In this document: in pieces, positions 16,519 to 25,101 of the stretch
How positions within the stretch are numbered: the stretch's first letter is position 1
Layout: each line of letters begins with the position of its first letter
Assembly: GCF_001368815.1 (NCBI RefSeq)
Contig: NZ_CTEI01000003.1
Coordinates: forward strand, 62,001 to 126,000
From: Paraliobacillus sp. PM-2
Lineage (GTDB): Bacteria; Bacillota; Bacilli; Bacillales; Amphibacillaceae
Direction of reading: 5' to 3'
DNA length: 64,000 bases
The notes under the pieces: model-generated
Databases searched by the model: none
What the model saw: only the letters and a program-made list of their open reading frames with translations
Told to the model about the DNA's origin: nothing
Made by a program: the position numbers and the translations under genes

Positions 16519-17223
16519 ATGTACATTCAAATTAAAGATCTATGTTTCACATATAAAAAAACAGAAAAGATAGCAGTCGATCACTTTTCTATTGATTTAA
16601 ACAAGGGGGAAATCTTATCCATTCTCGGAGAAAGTGGCAGTGGAAAAAGTACAATCCTACGATTGCTAGCTGGTTTAGAAGTCCCTTCTAGCGGTTCCAT
16701 TAAAGTAGACGATTTGTTTCTCTTCAGTAAAAGTGATTTTGTATTGCCTGAAAAGCGTGGGATTGGTATGGTCTTTCAAGATTATGCTTTATTTCCACAT
16801 ATGACAGTTGCCAAGAATATTACCTTTGGATTAAAAAAATGGGGGCGTAAACAAGTGCAACAACGATTAGAGGAAGTACTTGATTTAGTAAACTTATCTG
16901 ATTATCAGAAACGCTATCCTCATGAACTGAGTGGTGGTCAACAGCAACGTGTAGCTTTAGCCAGGGCTTTAGCTCCTAATCCCGTGCTTTTGTTATTTGA
17001 TGAACCTTTCAGTAATTTAGACGCAAATTTACAATATAAGATCAGAGAAGAATTAAGAGTAATTCTCAAAAAGACAGGAACAACTTCCATCTTTGTTACG
17101 CATGACGAAAATGATGCAAGAACTTTGGCTGATAAAATGGTGATTTTAAACGAAGGAAAAATGGTTAAATCGGGTAGACCCTGTGATATGCTAAGCCCAC
17201 TTAATGAAAAAGTGCATGCTTAA
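16519..17223 (+). CDS. Iron(III) ABC transporter ATP-binding protein, short form
   Basis: 234-residue ATPase. Walker A GESGSGKST (about 38-46), Q-loop MVFQDYALFPHMTV, signature LSGGQQQRVALARAL, Walker B LLLFDEPFSNLD, switch His in FVTHDENDA. FbpC/PotA-type ATPases usually carry a further C-terminal regulatory (TOBE) region and reach about 340 residues; here the protein stops right after the core. The last codons form one arm of an 18-bp inverted repeat, so truncation by local rearrangement is possible, though the ATPase core is intact. Confidence 0.9.
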   Translation: MYIQIKDLCFTYKKTEKIAVDHFSIDLNKGEILSILGESGSGKSTILRLLAGLEVPSSGSIKVDDLFLFSKSDFVLPEKRGIGMVFQDYALFPHMTVAKNITFGLKKWGRKQVQQRLEEVLDLVNLSDYQKRYPHELSGGQQQRVALARALAPNPVLLLFDEPFSNLDANLQYKIREELRVILKKTGTTSIFVTHDENDARTLADKMVILNEGKMVKSGRPCDMLSPLNEKVHA

Positions 17224-17242
17224 AACTTTTTCATTAAGTGGG
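17196..17242 (+). terminator. 18-bp inverted repeat overlapping the ATPase stop codon
   Basis: CCCACTTAATGAAAAAGT (17196-17213) and its exact complement ACTTTTTCATTAAGTGGG (17225-17242) flank the TAA stop. There is no T-run, so it may block exonucleases or act weakly between convergent operons. Confidence 0.55.
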
Positions 17243-17277
17243 TAGGTGATGAAGTTGCTATTATACTATGAGCTTTT

Positions 17278-17907
17278 TCATACGTGTAATTGACTAGCCG
17301 CGCTAGCTGCATCTTCGGCTAAGCTAATAGCAGAAATGACAGATACACCATCAGCGCCAGCAGATCGAATAGAAGATACATGAGAAGCAGCAATGCCTCC
17401 AATTGCAACCATTGGTGTATCACCAATTATCCCTCTCATCTGTTGTAACCCCTTTAATCCAATAGGTGCCTTTGCATCTCTTTTTGTATCTGTAGCAAAA
17501 ACAGGACCTGCACCAATATAATCTGCACCAGCTTTAGCGGCTTGTTCCGCTTCTATTACATTTGTTGCAGACACGCCAACAATAAATGAGTTTGGACAAC
17601 GCTGTTTCACTTCATCAATAGAGGCATCCTCCTGCCCGACGTGTATCCCATCTGCTTTCACTTCAATAGCAAGGTCTACATCATCATTCACAATAAAAGG
17701 CACATGGTATTGTCCACATAATGCTTTCATTTTTTCTGCTAATAAGCGTTTGTCTTTGCCAGTTAATGCGCCGCTACCTTTTTCCCTAAATTGAAACATC
17801 GTAATGCCACCGTCTAGAGCAGCTTTTAAAACCGCTAATGGATCTTTATCACCAACATTATTACTACCCATAATAAAATACACAGCTAAATGTTCTCTTT
17901 GAAACAT
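17278..17907 (-). CDS. thiE: Thiamine phosphate synthase
   Basis: 209-residue TIM-barrel enzyme joining HMP-PP and thiazole phosphate to thiamine phosphate. Landmarks: MFQFREKG (phosphate-binding Arg/Lys), PFIVNDDVDLAIEVKADGIHVGQED, GVSATNVIEAEQAAKAGADYIGAGPVFATDTKRDA, and the phosphate loop GGIAASHVSSIRSAGADGVSVISAI. Last gene of thiD-thiM-thiE, starting 3 bp from the thiM stop. Controlled by the TPP riboswitch at 19645-19731. Confidence 0.96.
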   Translation of the reverse strand: MFQREHLAVYFIMGSNNVGDKDPLAVLKAALDGGITMFQFREKGSGALTGKDKRLLAEKMKALCGQYHVPFIVNDDVDLAIEVKADGIHVGQEDASIDEVKQRCPNSFIVGVSATNVIEAEQAAKAGADYIGAGPVFATDTKRDAKAPIGLKGLQQMRGIIGDTPMVAIGGIAASHVSSIRSAGADGVSVISAISLAEDAASAASQLHV

Positions 17908-17910
17908 CGT

Positions 17911-18720
17911 TTATCCCTCACCTACAATATGATGCGTTATTCTTGCATCTGCAGAAACATCCACACTCGTCGTTGACGCTAGCGCATCTAGAAATGCAAT
18001 CTGAAAACTACCTGGACCTTCGGCATTTTGAGCAGCTTTTTCTGCAGCTACATTATAAAACATAACAGCAGCGGTCGCCGTTTTGACTTTATCTTCACCT
18101 GTTGCTAGGAATGCAGCAACAACAGCACCTAGTAAACAACCGGTCCCTGTTACCTTTGTTAACATAGGCGTACCGTTAGATACTTCGAATAAGGATTTAC
18201 CATCGGTAATCACATCTTTTTCTCCAGTGACCAATACAGGGATACCTAAGATTTGTTGGGCATGACGTGCAATGGATTGATTATCAAAAGAACCCGATGA
18301 ATCTACTCCACGAACTTGTGCTTCCAATCCTGCTAATTGACTAACTTCACCGGCATTGCCACGGATCATCGTTACTTTTACTTCATTTAAAATTCGTGAT
18401 GCTGCTTGATTTCGATATGGTGTTGCACCTACACCAACCGGATCAAAAATAACTGGAATACCTTTGTCGTTAGCAGCTCTTCCAGCCTCGATCATCGCAT
18501 CGACTTGGTCACTCGTTAGTGTTCCAATGTTTAATAGTAATGCATCTGCATTTCTTGCCATATCCGCCGCTTCTTCGATTGCATTGGCCATTACAGGCGA
18601 AGCACCTAGTGCATATAATCCATTCGCCGTGAAATTGATGACCACTTGGTTTGTAATATTGTGAACCAATGGATTTTTTTTGCGAACAGCATTAATCATT
18701 GTTGTTAGACTCATTTTCAT
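17911..18720 (-). CDS. thiM: Hydroxyethylthiazole kinase
   Basis: 269-residue ribokinase-fold enzyme that phosphorylates 4-methyl-5-(2-hydroxyethyl)thiazole salvaged from outside. Visible are LVHNITNQVVINFTANGLYALGASPVMANA, IFDPVGVGATPYRN, MIRGNAGEV, the TGEKDVITD strand and the anion-hole TKVTGTGCLLGAVVAAF with catalytic Cys. It overlaps the 3' end of thiD by 29 bp. With thiE and thiD this is a salvage set: no thiC or thiG is seen, so the window shows capacity to use preformed HMP and thiazole. Confidence 0.96.
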   Translation of the reverse strand: MKMSLTTMINAVRKKNPLVHNITNQVVINFTANGLYALGASPVMANAIEEAADMARNADALLLNIGTLTSDQVDAMIEAGRAANDKGIPVIFDPVGVGATPYRNQAASRILNEVKVTMIRGNAGEVSQLAGLEAQVRGVDSSGSFDNQSIARHAQQILGIPVLVTGEKDVITDGKSLFEVSNGTPMLTKVTGTGCLLGAVVAAFLATGEDKVKTATAAVMFYNVAAEKAAQNAEGPGSFQIAFLDALASTTSVDVSADARITHHIVGEG

Positions 18721-19534
18721 TTCCCCCTTGATTTGGTAATTCTTTTAAGCGATAACCCCAGTGATTTGTCGGACCATTTCCTTTCCCAATGTTTAATGGA
18801 TAACGAATCGCAGCAGTGATAAATTGTTTTCCCATTTTTACTGCTTCCAAGGTTGATTTTCCTTTTGCAAGTTCAGCAGTAATGGCAGCAGAGAACGTAC
18901 ACCCTGTACCGTGTGTATGTTTCGTGTTCACTCGATCAGCCTCTAAAAAGTGAAATTGTCTATCATAAAATACATCAACTGCTTTTCCATCTAGATGACC
19001 ACCTTTAACAACAGCAGAAGCAGCACCTAATTCCTCTACAATTACCTTTGCGGCTTTTTTCATATCTTCTATATTTTGAATCGTAAAGCCAACTAAAATC
19101 TCTGCTTCTGGTATATTTGGAGTGACGACCGTAGCTTTTGGTACTAATACATCACGAATGACTTGACGAGAACTTTCTTCCATTAATGCATCTCCACTAG
19201 TAGAAACCATTACTGGATCAATCACATACGGTATACTGTCTGTTGACACATAGTTTGCAATAAGCTCCATCATTTCAATCGTAGAGATCATACCTGTTTT
19301 AATGGCATGTGGTTTTATATCTTGAAAAACGGCATCTAATTGCCTTTCAATAAAATCAATTGGTAAATGATGCACGGCCTGTACCCCTTGAGTGTTTTGT
19401 GCAACAGCAGATGTTAATACGCTCATCCCATATACTTCGCGTTCTTGAAATGTCTTTAAATCGGCTTGAATGCCGGCACCACCTGTAGGATCGGTTCCTG
19501 CAATCGTTAATGCACTGACAATCTGAGTCATCAT
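18692..19534 (-). CDS. thiD: Hydroxymethylpyrimidine/phosphomethylpyrimidine kinase
   Basis: 280-residue kinase carrying out both phosphorylations of HMP. N-terminal ALTIAGTDPTGGAGIQADLKTFQE, IDPVMVSTSGDALM, TPNIPEAEILVG, and the TGTGCTF-type anion hole TKHTHGTGCTFSAAITAELAKG identify it as ThiD rather than PdxK. It is the first gene of the thi operon; the start at 19534 has AGGAGG six bases upstream (an ATG at 19531 is equally spaced for use). The leader contains the TPP riboswitch and a terminator. Confidence 0.95.
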   Translation of the reverse strand: MMTQIVSALTIAGTDPTGGAGIQADLKTFQEREVYGMSVLTSAVAQNTQGVQAVHHLPIDFIERQLDAVFQDIKPHAIKTGMISTIEMMELIANYVSTDSIPYVIDPVMVSTSGDALMEESSRQVIRDVLVPKATVVTPNIPEAEILVGFTIQNIEDMKKAAKVIVEELGAASAVVKGGHLDGKAVDVFYDRQFHFLEADRVNTKHTHGTGCTFSAAITAELAKGKSTLEAVKMGKQFITAAIRYPLNIGKGNGPTNHWGYRLKELPNQGGNENESNNND

Positions 19535-19572
19535 TATCCCCCTCCTTCATAATCGAATACATACAAATAAGA

Positions 19573-19601
19573 AAAACCACTCCCAAAAAATGGAGTGGTT
19601 G
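19573..19601 (-). terminator. Riboswitch-controlled terminator of the thi leader
   Basis: 9-bp stem AACCACTCC / GGAGTGGTT followed on the minus strand by TTTTTC, located between the TPP aptamer and thiD. The left arm can alternatively pair with the aptamer's 3' flank (AGTGGAGTCGGTT), giving a mutually exclusive antiterminator. Confidence 0.8.
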
Positions 19602-19644
19602 AATGTATAGATCTATCTTGATGAAATAATTAAAAGAACCGACT

Positions 19645-19731
19645 CCACTTTCCTACGCTGGCATAACCCAGTTCAGGTTCAAAGGGACCAAAGAATACTC
19701 TTTATCTCAGCCATTTCGGCGCCCCTAGTGG
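19645..19731 (-). ncRNA. TPP riboswitch (THI element)
   Basis: On the minus strand the conserved blocks occur in order: CTAGGGGCGCC, GGCTGAGA, CCCTTTGAACCTGA, CTGGGTTATGCCAGCGTAGG. The P1 helix is formed by CCACT and AGTGG at the two ends. It lies upstream of thiD with a terminator between, so thiamine pyrophosphate should reduce transcription of thiDME. Confidence 0.97.
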
Positions 19732-19840
19732 TTTCTATTTATATATGTTGTACTTTAAATTAATCATTATTTGACCTATTTGTCAAACATATAAGGTTTG
19801 ATGTATTAAAAATTTCTCTAATGTAGGATTTAATATATTA

Positions 19841-20869
19841 TCACGTAAAATACTCAATAGAAGCAGTCGGAAATAATTTTTTAATCGTTTCGATAAATAA
19901 TTGTTTCATCTCTTCTTGCTCTTGATCTGTGTAGACATACTTCCATATTCCATATCTTCCCCATTTTGTTTTACGCTTTGATTCATCTAATTCCAATTTT
20001 GTCATTGGATAATTTTTTTGAATCACTCGCTTTGCCGGCTTAGTAAAGCGATGTTGAATAAGTTCAAAGGTTAAATCTTTTTTTGCCTCTGCCGGAAGTG
20101 TTTCTGCTAGTTTTTCTAGCATCGAACGGTATCCTTCCCGCCAACCATCATGTAAATAAATCGGAGCAATAATAAAACCTAATGGATAACCAGCATGCGC
20201 AACCTTAGCAGCCGCTTCTAATCGTTCATGTAACCTGGATGTCCCCGGTTCAAAAAATTTAATCACATAATCATCATTAATACTAAAGCGAAAGCGTGTC
20301 TTTCCTTTATGATCTGCATCTAAAAGATGATCTACATGGGCAAACTTTGTTACAAAACGCAATCTTCCATGATCAGATCGACCAAAATATTCGATTGCTC
20401 CTTTTAATGTATGTGTTAGATGATCAATCCCAACAATGTCAGACGTACAAGAAGCTTCAAAACGCGTTATTTCAGGTGATCTTTCCTTCATGTATTCTTC
20501 CGCAGCGTCAAAAATTTCTTCTGTATTCACATACGTACGAATATACGGTTTACTGCCCATCGTTGTTTGTAAATAACAATAATGACAGTGCCCCATACAG
20601 CCTGTCGCAAACGGTATCGCATATTCTGCTGAAGGCTTTGACGTATCAAATTTCAAGGTTTTCCTGAGGCCTACCACGAGGGTTGATTTAGCGTTGCGAT
20701 ACTTTTGAAAGTCATTATCTCCTGGTAAATTACGAACTTGATTATGTGACGTCGTTTCTCTAATTTCGACATCCATATTAGAAAATTTTTTATATAAAGA
20801 CTTTCCTAACGGATATTCTAATGCCTTCGGTTCAAAATAAACTAATTGAGGGACAAATGGTTTAACCAT
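19841..20869 (-). CDS. splB: Spore photoproduct lyase
   Basis: 342-residue radical-SAM enzyme that reverses the UV spore photoproduct in DNA during germination. The cluster motif is CMGHCHYCY near residue 90 and the H-donor Cys is in RFEASCTSDIVGIDH (equivalent to Cys141 of B. subtilis SplB). I take the ATG at 20869, after TTGAGGG; this matches the usual length, and the open frame upstream overlaps splA. It overlaps the splA stop by 8 bp, so the two genes are translationally coupled. Its presence implies an endospore former. Confidence 0.96.
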   Translation of the reverse strand: MVKPFVPQLVYFEPKALEYPLGKSLYKKFSNMDVEIRETTSHNQVRNLPGDNDFQKYRNAKSTLVVGLRKTLKFDTSKPSAEYAIPFATGCMGHCHYCYLQTTMGSKPYIRTYVNTEEIFDAAEEYMKERSPEITRFEASCTSDIVGIDHLTHTLKGAIEYFGRSDHGRLRFVTKFAHVDHLLDADHKGKTRFRFSINDDYVIKFFEPGTSRLHERLEAAAKVAHAGYPLGFIIAPIYLHDGWREGYRSMLEKLAETLPAEAKKDLTFELIQHRFTKPAKRVIQKNYPMTKLELDESKRKTKWGRYGIWKYVYTDQEQEEMKQLFIETIKKLFPTASIEYFT

Positions 20870-21122
20870 AGTAGCCCTCAACTTCTGTATCACCGAATGC
20901 TTGTTGAAAAGCTGTCTCTGCTTCGTGCTGTGTTTGATAAACAGCAACATCCTCAGAGAGCGGGTAATATGTTTCATATATAAACAACGCTAACTCATTT
21001 GGGCGTTCAGGATTATTCACCACTGCAGCCTGTTGAACATTGGCAGCACCTTGAACATGCGGATTTCTTATAATGACATATGCAATGTCACCTGGATGAA
21101 AAGATTCATTTTTAATTTCCAT
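20862..21122 (-). CDS. splA: SplA, regulator of spore photoproduct lyase
   Basis: 86-residue small protein. FHPGDIAYVIIRNPHVQGAANVQQAAVV and ELALFIYETYYPLSEDVAVY match B. subtilis SplA, the TRAP-like negative regulator of splAB expression in the developing forespore. Stop and splB start overlap. Its ribosome binding site (AGGTGA) lies in the 3' arm of a hairpin (21128-21152), consistent with control at the RNA level, though that link is inference. Confidence 0.93.
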   Translation of the reverse strand: MEIKNESFHPGDIAYVIIRNPHVQGAANVQQAAVVNNPERPNELALFIYETYYPLSEDVAVYQTQHEAETAFQQAFGDTEVEGYYG

Positions 21123-21127
21123 ATATT

Positions 21128-21152
21128 TTCACCTAACTTTCTTTAAGTTAGG
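21128..21152 (-). promoter_or_regulatory. Hairpin sequestering the splA ribosome binding site
   Basis: On the minus strand CACCTAACTT and AAGTTAGGTG form a perfect 10-bp stem with a 5-nt loop, ending 5 bp before the splA ATG. The right arm contains the Shine-Dalgarno AGGTG. Confidence 0.75.
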
Positions 21153-21180
21153 TGTAGTATTTCCATCATTACAAAAAATA

Positions 21181-21726
21181 TTATTTAGGTATACCAATAG
21201 CATCTAACGGCCAGATACGAAAAACAACATCACCAATGACCGAATCTTCTTTTACAAACCCAAACCTACGACTATCTCTACTTACCGGGCGATTATCACC
21301 CAAAACAAATAAATAACCATCCGGCACTACGGTTTCTCCGGTTATTTCTTCTAAAGTGAAATTTTCTGTAAAATAATTGTTGACAGCAGTTTGTTTTTTA
21401 TCAGTTAAATATTCTTCTTGATATGCTTTTCCGTTAATATATAGCATGTCATCTTTCATTTCAATGGAATCACCAGGTAATCCGATCACTCGCTTTACAT
21501 AATTCTCATCAGTATCTGGTGCATGAAAGGCAATTTCATCAAACCGATTAATTGGAGTAACTTTGCTAATCATAATACGATCTCCATCTTGTAAAGTAGG
21601 ATACATAGACTCTCCTTTAACAATGGAAGGTGTCATTAAAAATTCTCTGACAACAAATACGATTACTAATGCAATAATAATTGCTTTTAGCCATGAGAAT
21701 AACTCTCGTGCAAATCCTTTAAGCAT
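21181..21726 (-). CDS. Signal peptidase I
   Basis: 181-residue membrane-bound serine protease that removes signal peptides. A single N-terminal anchor (about 12-32) is followed by the catalytic Ser40 in KGESMYPTL, Lys78 in NYVKRVIGLPGD, and the conserved VLGDNRPVSRDSRRFG box. The size and single anchor match Sip-type enzymes of bacilli. It lies upstream of splA on the same strand with a 58-bp gap. Which Sip paralogue it corresponds to is not decided. Confidence 0.94.
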   Translation of the reverse strand: MLKGFARELFSWLKAIIIALVIVFVVREFLMTPSIVKGESMYPTLQDGDRIMISKVTPINRFDEIAFHAPDTDENYVKRVIGLPGDSIEMKDDMLYINGKAYQEEYLTDKKQTAVNNYFTENFTLEEITGETVVPDGYLFVLGDNRPVSRDSRRFGFVKEDSVIGDVVFRIWPLDAIGIPK

Positions 21727-21852
21727 AAAACGCCCACTTCTTTCTGTATGATGTAGTGTAGAAAAATATCATTTCTATTATTCTATCATTTATATGTATT
21801 TTTATGTTAATCAAACCTACAGTTAACATAAAGAAAATAAACTTTTTTAAAG

Positions 21853-21881
21853 TTGCTAGTCATGCACTACTGTCCTATACT
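21853..21881 (+). promoter_or_regulatory. Sigma-A promoter of MFS gene
   Basis: TTGCTA (21853-21858), 17-bp spacer, TATACT (21876-21881), 41 bp before the start codon. Confidence 0.65.
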
Positions 21882-21921
21882 AGCTTTATATATATAAATT
21901 TATTCGTTTGGAGATGTTATC

Positions 21922-23100
21922 ATGTCTAATCGCTTCTCAACACGATATATATTATTTACAATTGGAATCATTCTTGTAGCCTTCAACCTCCGTCCAGCCA
22001 TTACATCTGTTGGTCCATTAGTGGGCCCCATTCGGGACCAAATGGGGCTAGACAATTGGAATGTCGGCTTAATAACCAGTTTACCTCTACTCTCTTTCGC
22101 AATCATGTCACCATTAGCACCAAAATTACGCAATCGTGTCGGAAATGAGCTTTCCATTTTGATTGGATTAATTTTATTATTTATCGGTATCATCACTCGT
22201 ATTATTCCTCATAGCTTTCCACTTTATGTTGGGACGACTCTGGTTGGATTAGGGATTGCAATTTGTAACGTATTATTACCGGGTATTATTAAAGAGAAAT
22301 TCCCTAATCACATTGGAACAATGACTGGCATATATACAACTTGTATGTCTATTTTTGCTGCTATTGCTTCAGGTGTAAGTGTACCACTAGCTAAAACAGC
22401 AGGGTTAGGATGGGAATATGCACTAGCTATTTGGTCTATTCCTACATTTTTTGGTTTAATTATATGGTTTGTTCTATATCGTACACAACCCAAATTAACA
22501 GAACGTGATTTTTTCGCAACAACTGGAAGCAACCTTTTTCGCTCCTTTTTAGCCTGGCAAGTTACTTTGTATATGGGGTTACAATCTTTTTTATTTTATG
22601 TCACCATCTCCTGGTTACCAGAGATCATACAAGCACAAGGCGTTTCCATTTCCACAAGTGGTTGGTTACTATCTTATATGCAATTTGTTGGTTTACCTGC
22701 TACCTTCTTAGCACCTATTATAGCCGGCCGAGTAAAAAAACAACAGAGCATTATCATTACACTCAGTTCGATGGCGATCATCGGTTACTGTGGCATTTTA
22801 CTTGCAGATACATTTATTTGGCTTGTTTTGTGTATTACACTGATTGGCATTGCACTCGGCGGAAGTATTAGTTTAGCTCTTGCACTATTAGGTTTACGTG
22901 CTAGACATGCAAAACAGTCTGCAGAACTATCGGGTATGGCGCAATCATTCGGTTATTTACTCGCAGCAACTGGGCCTATCCTTATTGGATCAATTTATGA
23001 CGTTAACCAATCATGGACCATGCCAATTATTGTCATTCTTTTTATATCTATCCTTATGATGGGATTCGGAATTGGAGCTGCAAGAGATAGATATGTCTGA
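21922..23100 (+). CDS. MFS transporter, CynX/NimT (cyanate permease) family
   Basis: 392-residue carrier with twelve predicted membrane segments. The start LFTIGIILVAFNLRPAITSVGPLVGPIRDQMGL is characteristic of CynX/NimT-like proteins, and a second-half motif GIALGGSISLALALLGLRARHAKQSAELSGMAQSFGYLLAATGP is likewise typical. Substrates in the family include cyanate and 2-nitroimidazole; many members are uncharacterised. Own promoter and terminator; no neighbouring gene points to a substrate. Confidence 0.88.
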   Translation: MSNRFSTRYILFTIGIILVAFNLRPAITSVGPLVGPIRDQMGLDNWNVGLITSLPLLSFAIMSPLAPKLRNRVGNELSILIGLILLFIGIITRIIPHSFPLYVGTTLVGLGIAICNVLLPGIIKEKFPNHIGTMTGIYTTCMSIFAAIASGVSVPLAKTAGLGWEYALAIWSIPTFFGLIIWFVLYRTQPKLTERDFFATTGSNLFRSFLAWQVTLYMGLQSFLFYVTISWLPEIIQAQGVSISTSGWLLSYMQFVGLPATFLAPIIAGRVKKQQSIIITLSSMAIIGYCGILLADTFIWLVLCITLIGIALGGSISLALALLGLRARHAKQSAELSGMAQSFGYLLAATGPILIGSIYDVNQSWTMPIIVILFISILMMGFGIGAARDRYV

Positions 23101-23141
23101 TAACTTTAAATATTGACTAAAAATACATCAGAGACTTAAAT

Positions 23142-23177
23142 ATCCCCAATATCTATAATGAGACATTGGGGATTTTA
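23142..23177 (+). terminator. Terminator of MFS gene
   Basis: Perfect 9-bp stem ATCCCCAAT / ATTGGGGAT with 14-nt loop, followed by TTTTA. Confidence 0.8.
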
Positions 23178-23271
23178 CTTTTTATGAAAGTTCCTCTGGG
23201 TTATTTCACTCTGCAGCTATTATGTTCTAAAAATACAGTTGCTTTTCATTCTTAAAATACAGAGTATTTCT

Positions 23272-23937
23272 TTATTTAGAAAACTGTGCTTTTAAAATGT
23301 AAGCAAGCTCATAATCTTTTAGTGCGTCCATATTGTCGCTACTATTATTAAAGAAGTCAGGTGGAAGGGACTGCACTTCATTTTCTCCATACAGTAAACC
23401 GGCTAATACAATCGGTTCTTCCGTTACTTCAATCGTTGCATCATTTACATCTGGCATCGCCGTAAACCCGTATTCATCAAACATAGTAAGTTCATTTGCA
23501 TAACTCGTATATCCACCGCCGTTATCGCTAATTATGCCGAGCCTTTGATTGTTTATGTTCTCTCCACCAACGGCTGTGTTGGAAAAAATAATTGTTCCTG
23601 ATTTATTTATTGCCTTTTGGTATTTGTCAATGTCTTGCTTTTCTCCAAGTTGATATGTTTCGACCCATACTTTAAGGTCCTTGTATGATTCATCTATTTG
23701 AAACTCAAAAATAAAAGCCTGATCAGCTAATGTATCAATAATGGTTTCTTCTCGGTTTGTTCTAGTGATTAGCTTTAACTCATTCAATGCCTCTTCTGAT
23801 TGTAAGTCTTCAGGTGTTAATACTTCATCCTTCGAATCTTGTTCATCATTTTGATCAATATCCTTATCGTCCTCTTGACATGCCACTAAGAAAAGCAGTA
23901 ATACTAAACTAAATACAGCAATCAATTTCTTTTTCAT
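23272..23937 (-). CDS. Hypothetical lipoprotein
   Basis: 221 residues. Signal peptide with lipobox LVAC (Cys about 20) followed by a very acidic linker (EDDKDIDQNDEQDSKDE) and a globular region of about 170 residues with no motif I recognise. Stop-to-start spacing to proC is 3 bp on the same strand, so it is probably co-transcribed with proC. Function unknown. Confidence 0.75.
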   Translation of the reverse strand: MKKKLIAVFSLVLLLFLVACQEDDKDIDQNDEQDSKDEVLTPEDLQSEEALNELKLITRTNREETIIDTLADQAFIFEFQIDESYKDLKVWVETYQLGEKQDIDKYQKAINKSGTIIFSNTAVGGENINNQRLGIISDNGGGYTSYANELTMFDEYGFTAMPDVNDATIEVTEEPIVLAGLLYGENEVQSLPPDFFNNSSDNMDALKDYELAYILKAQFSK

Positions 23938-23940
23938 GAA

Positions 23941-24744
23941 TCACCAATCCTTCTTGCTTTTTTCATTATTGGAACGATCATGACAAGCCTTTATGACTTG
24001 TTTCATTATGCTGTTAAAATCATGCTGTTCTAGTACGTCTAATCCTGCTGCTGTGACCCCACCAGGTGTTGCAACCTGATCAATTAAACGTTGGGGATCA
24101 TCACCTGATTGTAACATTGCAGCCGCTCCCGCAATCATATCAGCTACCAATTTCCTCGCTTGTTGTTCCGAAATACCTGCTTCCTTTGCAGGTTGGATCA
24201 AGCAATCTGCCATTTGGTAAACAAATGCAGGGGCACTCCCAGTAATCGGTGTTAAGGTATGGACCTGTTCTTCCGAAACGATCTCTGCCGTTCCAATACT
24301 AGCCAATATTTGCGCAAGCATGGATTCATGGGCTTGCTCTACATGTGTTCCTTTCGCACAAAGCGTCATCGATTTACCTTTTGAAGCAGCAGTATTTGGC
24401 ATCAACCAAGCAACCGGGGTTTGTTCTGGTAATGCTTCTTCCAGATAGGACGGTCCAATACCAGCAGCAACTGTAATAACTAATTGTTTATCAATAAACA
24501 ACGCTAGCTCTTTTAGAACAGAGTCATGTGCTTCTGGGGGCATCGCCAATACGATTACTGCCGCATCATCAATTTCCTCTTTCCAACTATCTGTCGTTTG
24601 AACACCATACTTCTTTTCTATTTCCTCTAAACGATTCACATTACCATTATTACTAACTACAATTGACCAATGACTTTGTTTCGTTAAGCCGGCTATGATT
24701 GATTGCGCCATTCTACCAGCACCGATAAAAACAACTTTACTCAC
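23941..24744 (-). CDS. proC: Pyrroline-5-carboxylate reductase
   Basis: 267-residue NAD(P)H-dependent enzyme for the last step of proline synthesis. N-terminal Rossmann loop FIGAGRMAQSIIAGL; VITVAAGIG; MPNTAASKGKSMT; and the C-terminal dimer helix LTPITGSAPAFVYQM ... ADMIAGAAAMLQSGDDPQRLIDQVATPGGVTAAGLDVL. It overlaps the upstream 110-residue gene by 8 bp. Proline is a common osmolyte in halotolerant bacilli, but proC alone does not show that role. B. subtilis has several proC paralogues (proG, proI), so paralogy is possible. Confidence 0.93.
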   Translation of the reverse strand: MSKVVFIGAGRMAQSIIAGLTKQSHWSIVVSNNGNVNRLEEIEKKYGVQTTDSWKEEIDDAAVIVLAMPPEAHDSVLKELALFIDKQLVITVAAGIGPSYLEEALPEQTPVAWLMPNTAASKGKSMTLCAKGTHVEQAHESMLAQILASIGTAEIVSEEQVHTLTPITGSAPAFVYQMADCLIQPAKEAGISEQQARKLVADMIAGAAAMLQSGDDPQRLIDQVATPGGVTAAGLDVLEQHDFNSIMKQVIKACHDRSNNEKSKKDW

Positions 24745-25069
24745 TTACATCTCTCCTCATTTGCTTAGACTTATTTTTCTTCCTATCATATTTAAAAAGG
24801 GTTCGCTGTAATGGTACACGAGCCATACTAACATTCCAATTTATCATCATGTAATACTCACCATCTATTATAAATTCACCATTACCCAGATAAGATACCT
24901 CTCTACCTTGCTTTTGTAGTTCTACTTTTGCAGCTGTTACATGATCACTCCAGTCAACGTAACGGTCATCGAGATCTATAACAATACTCCTTTTTCGATA
25001 TCCGAGTAACCAATTAAACGCAAAGAAAATTGCAATACCAACGATAAGCATCAATATTCTTTCTAGCAT
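24737..25069 (-). CDS. Hypothetical membrane-anchored protein upstream of proC
   Basis: 110 residues with an N-terminal membrane segment (about 2-21) and a basic C terminus (YDRKKNKSKQMRRDVSE). I choose the ATG at 25069 because GGGAGG lies 7-8 bases upstream; an earlier in-frame ATG at 25084 sits before that Shine-Dalgarno. It overlaps proC by 8 bp. No family recognised. An ECF-type promoter candidate lies upstream. Confidence 0.65.
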   Translation of the reverse strand: MLERILMLIVGIAIFFAFNWLLGYRKRSIVIDLDDRYVDWSDHVTAAKVELQKQGREVSYLGNGEFIIDGEYYMMINWNVSMARVPLQRTLFKYDRKKNKSKQMRRDVSE

Positions 25070-25101
25070 GTTCATTCCTCCCATTTAATCTTTCATATAT
25101 A

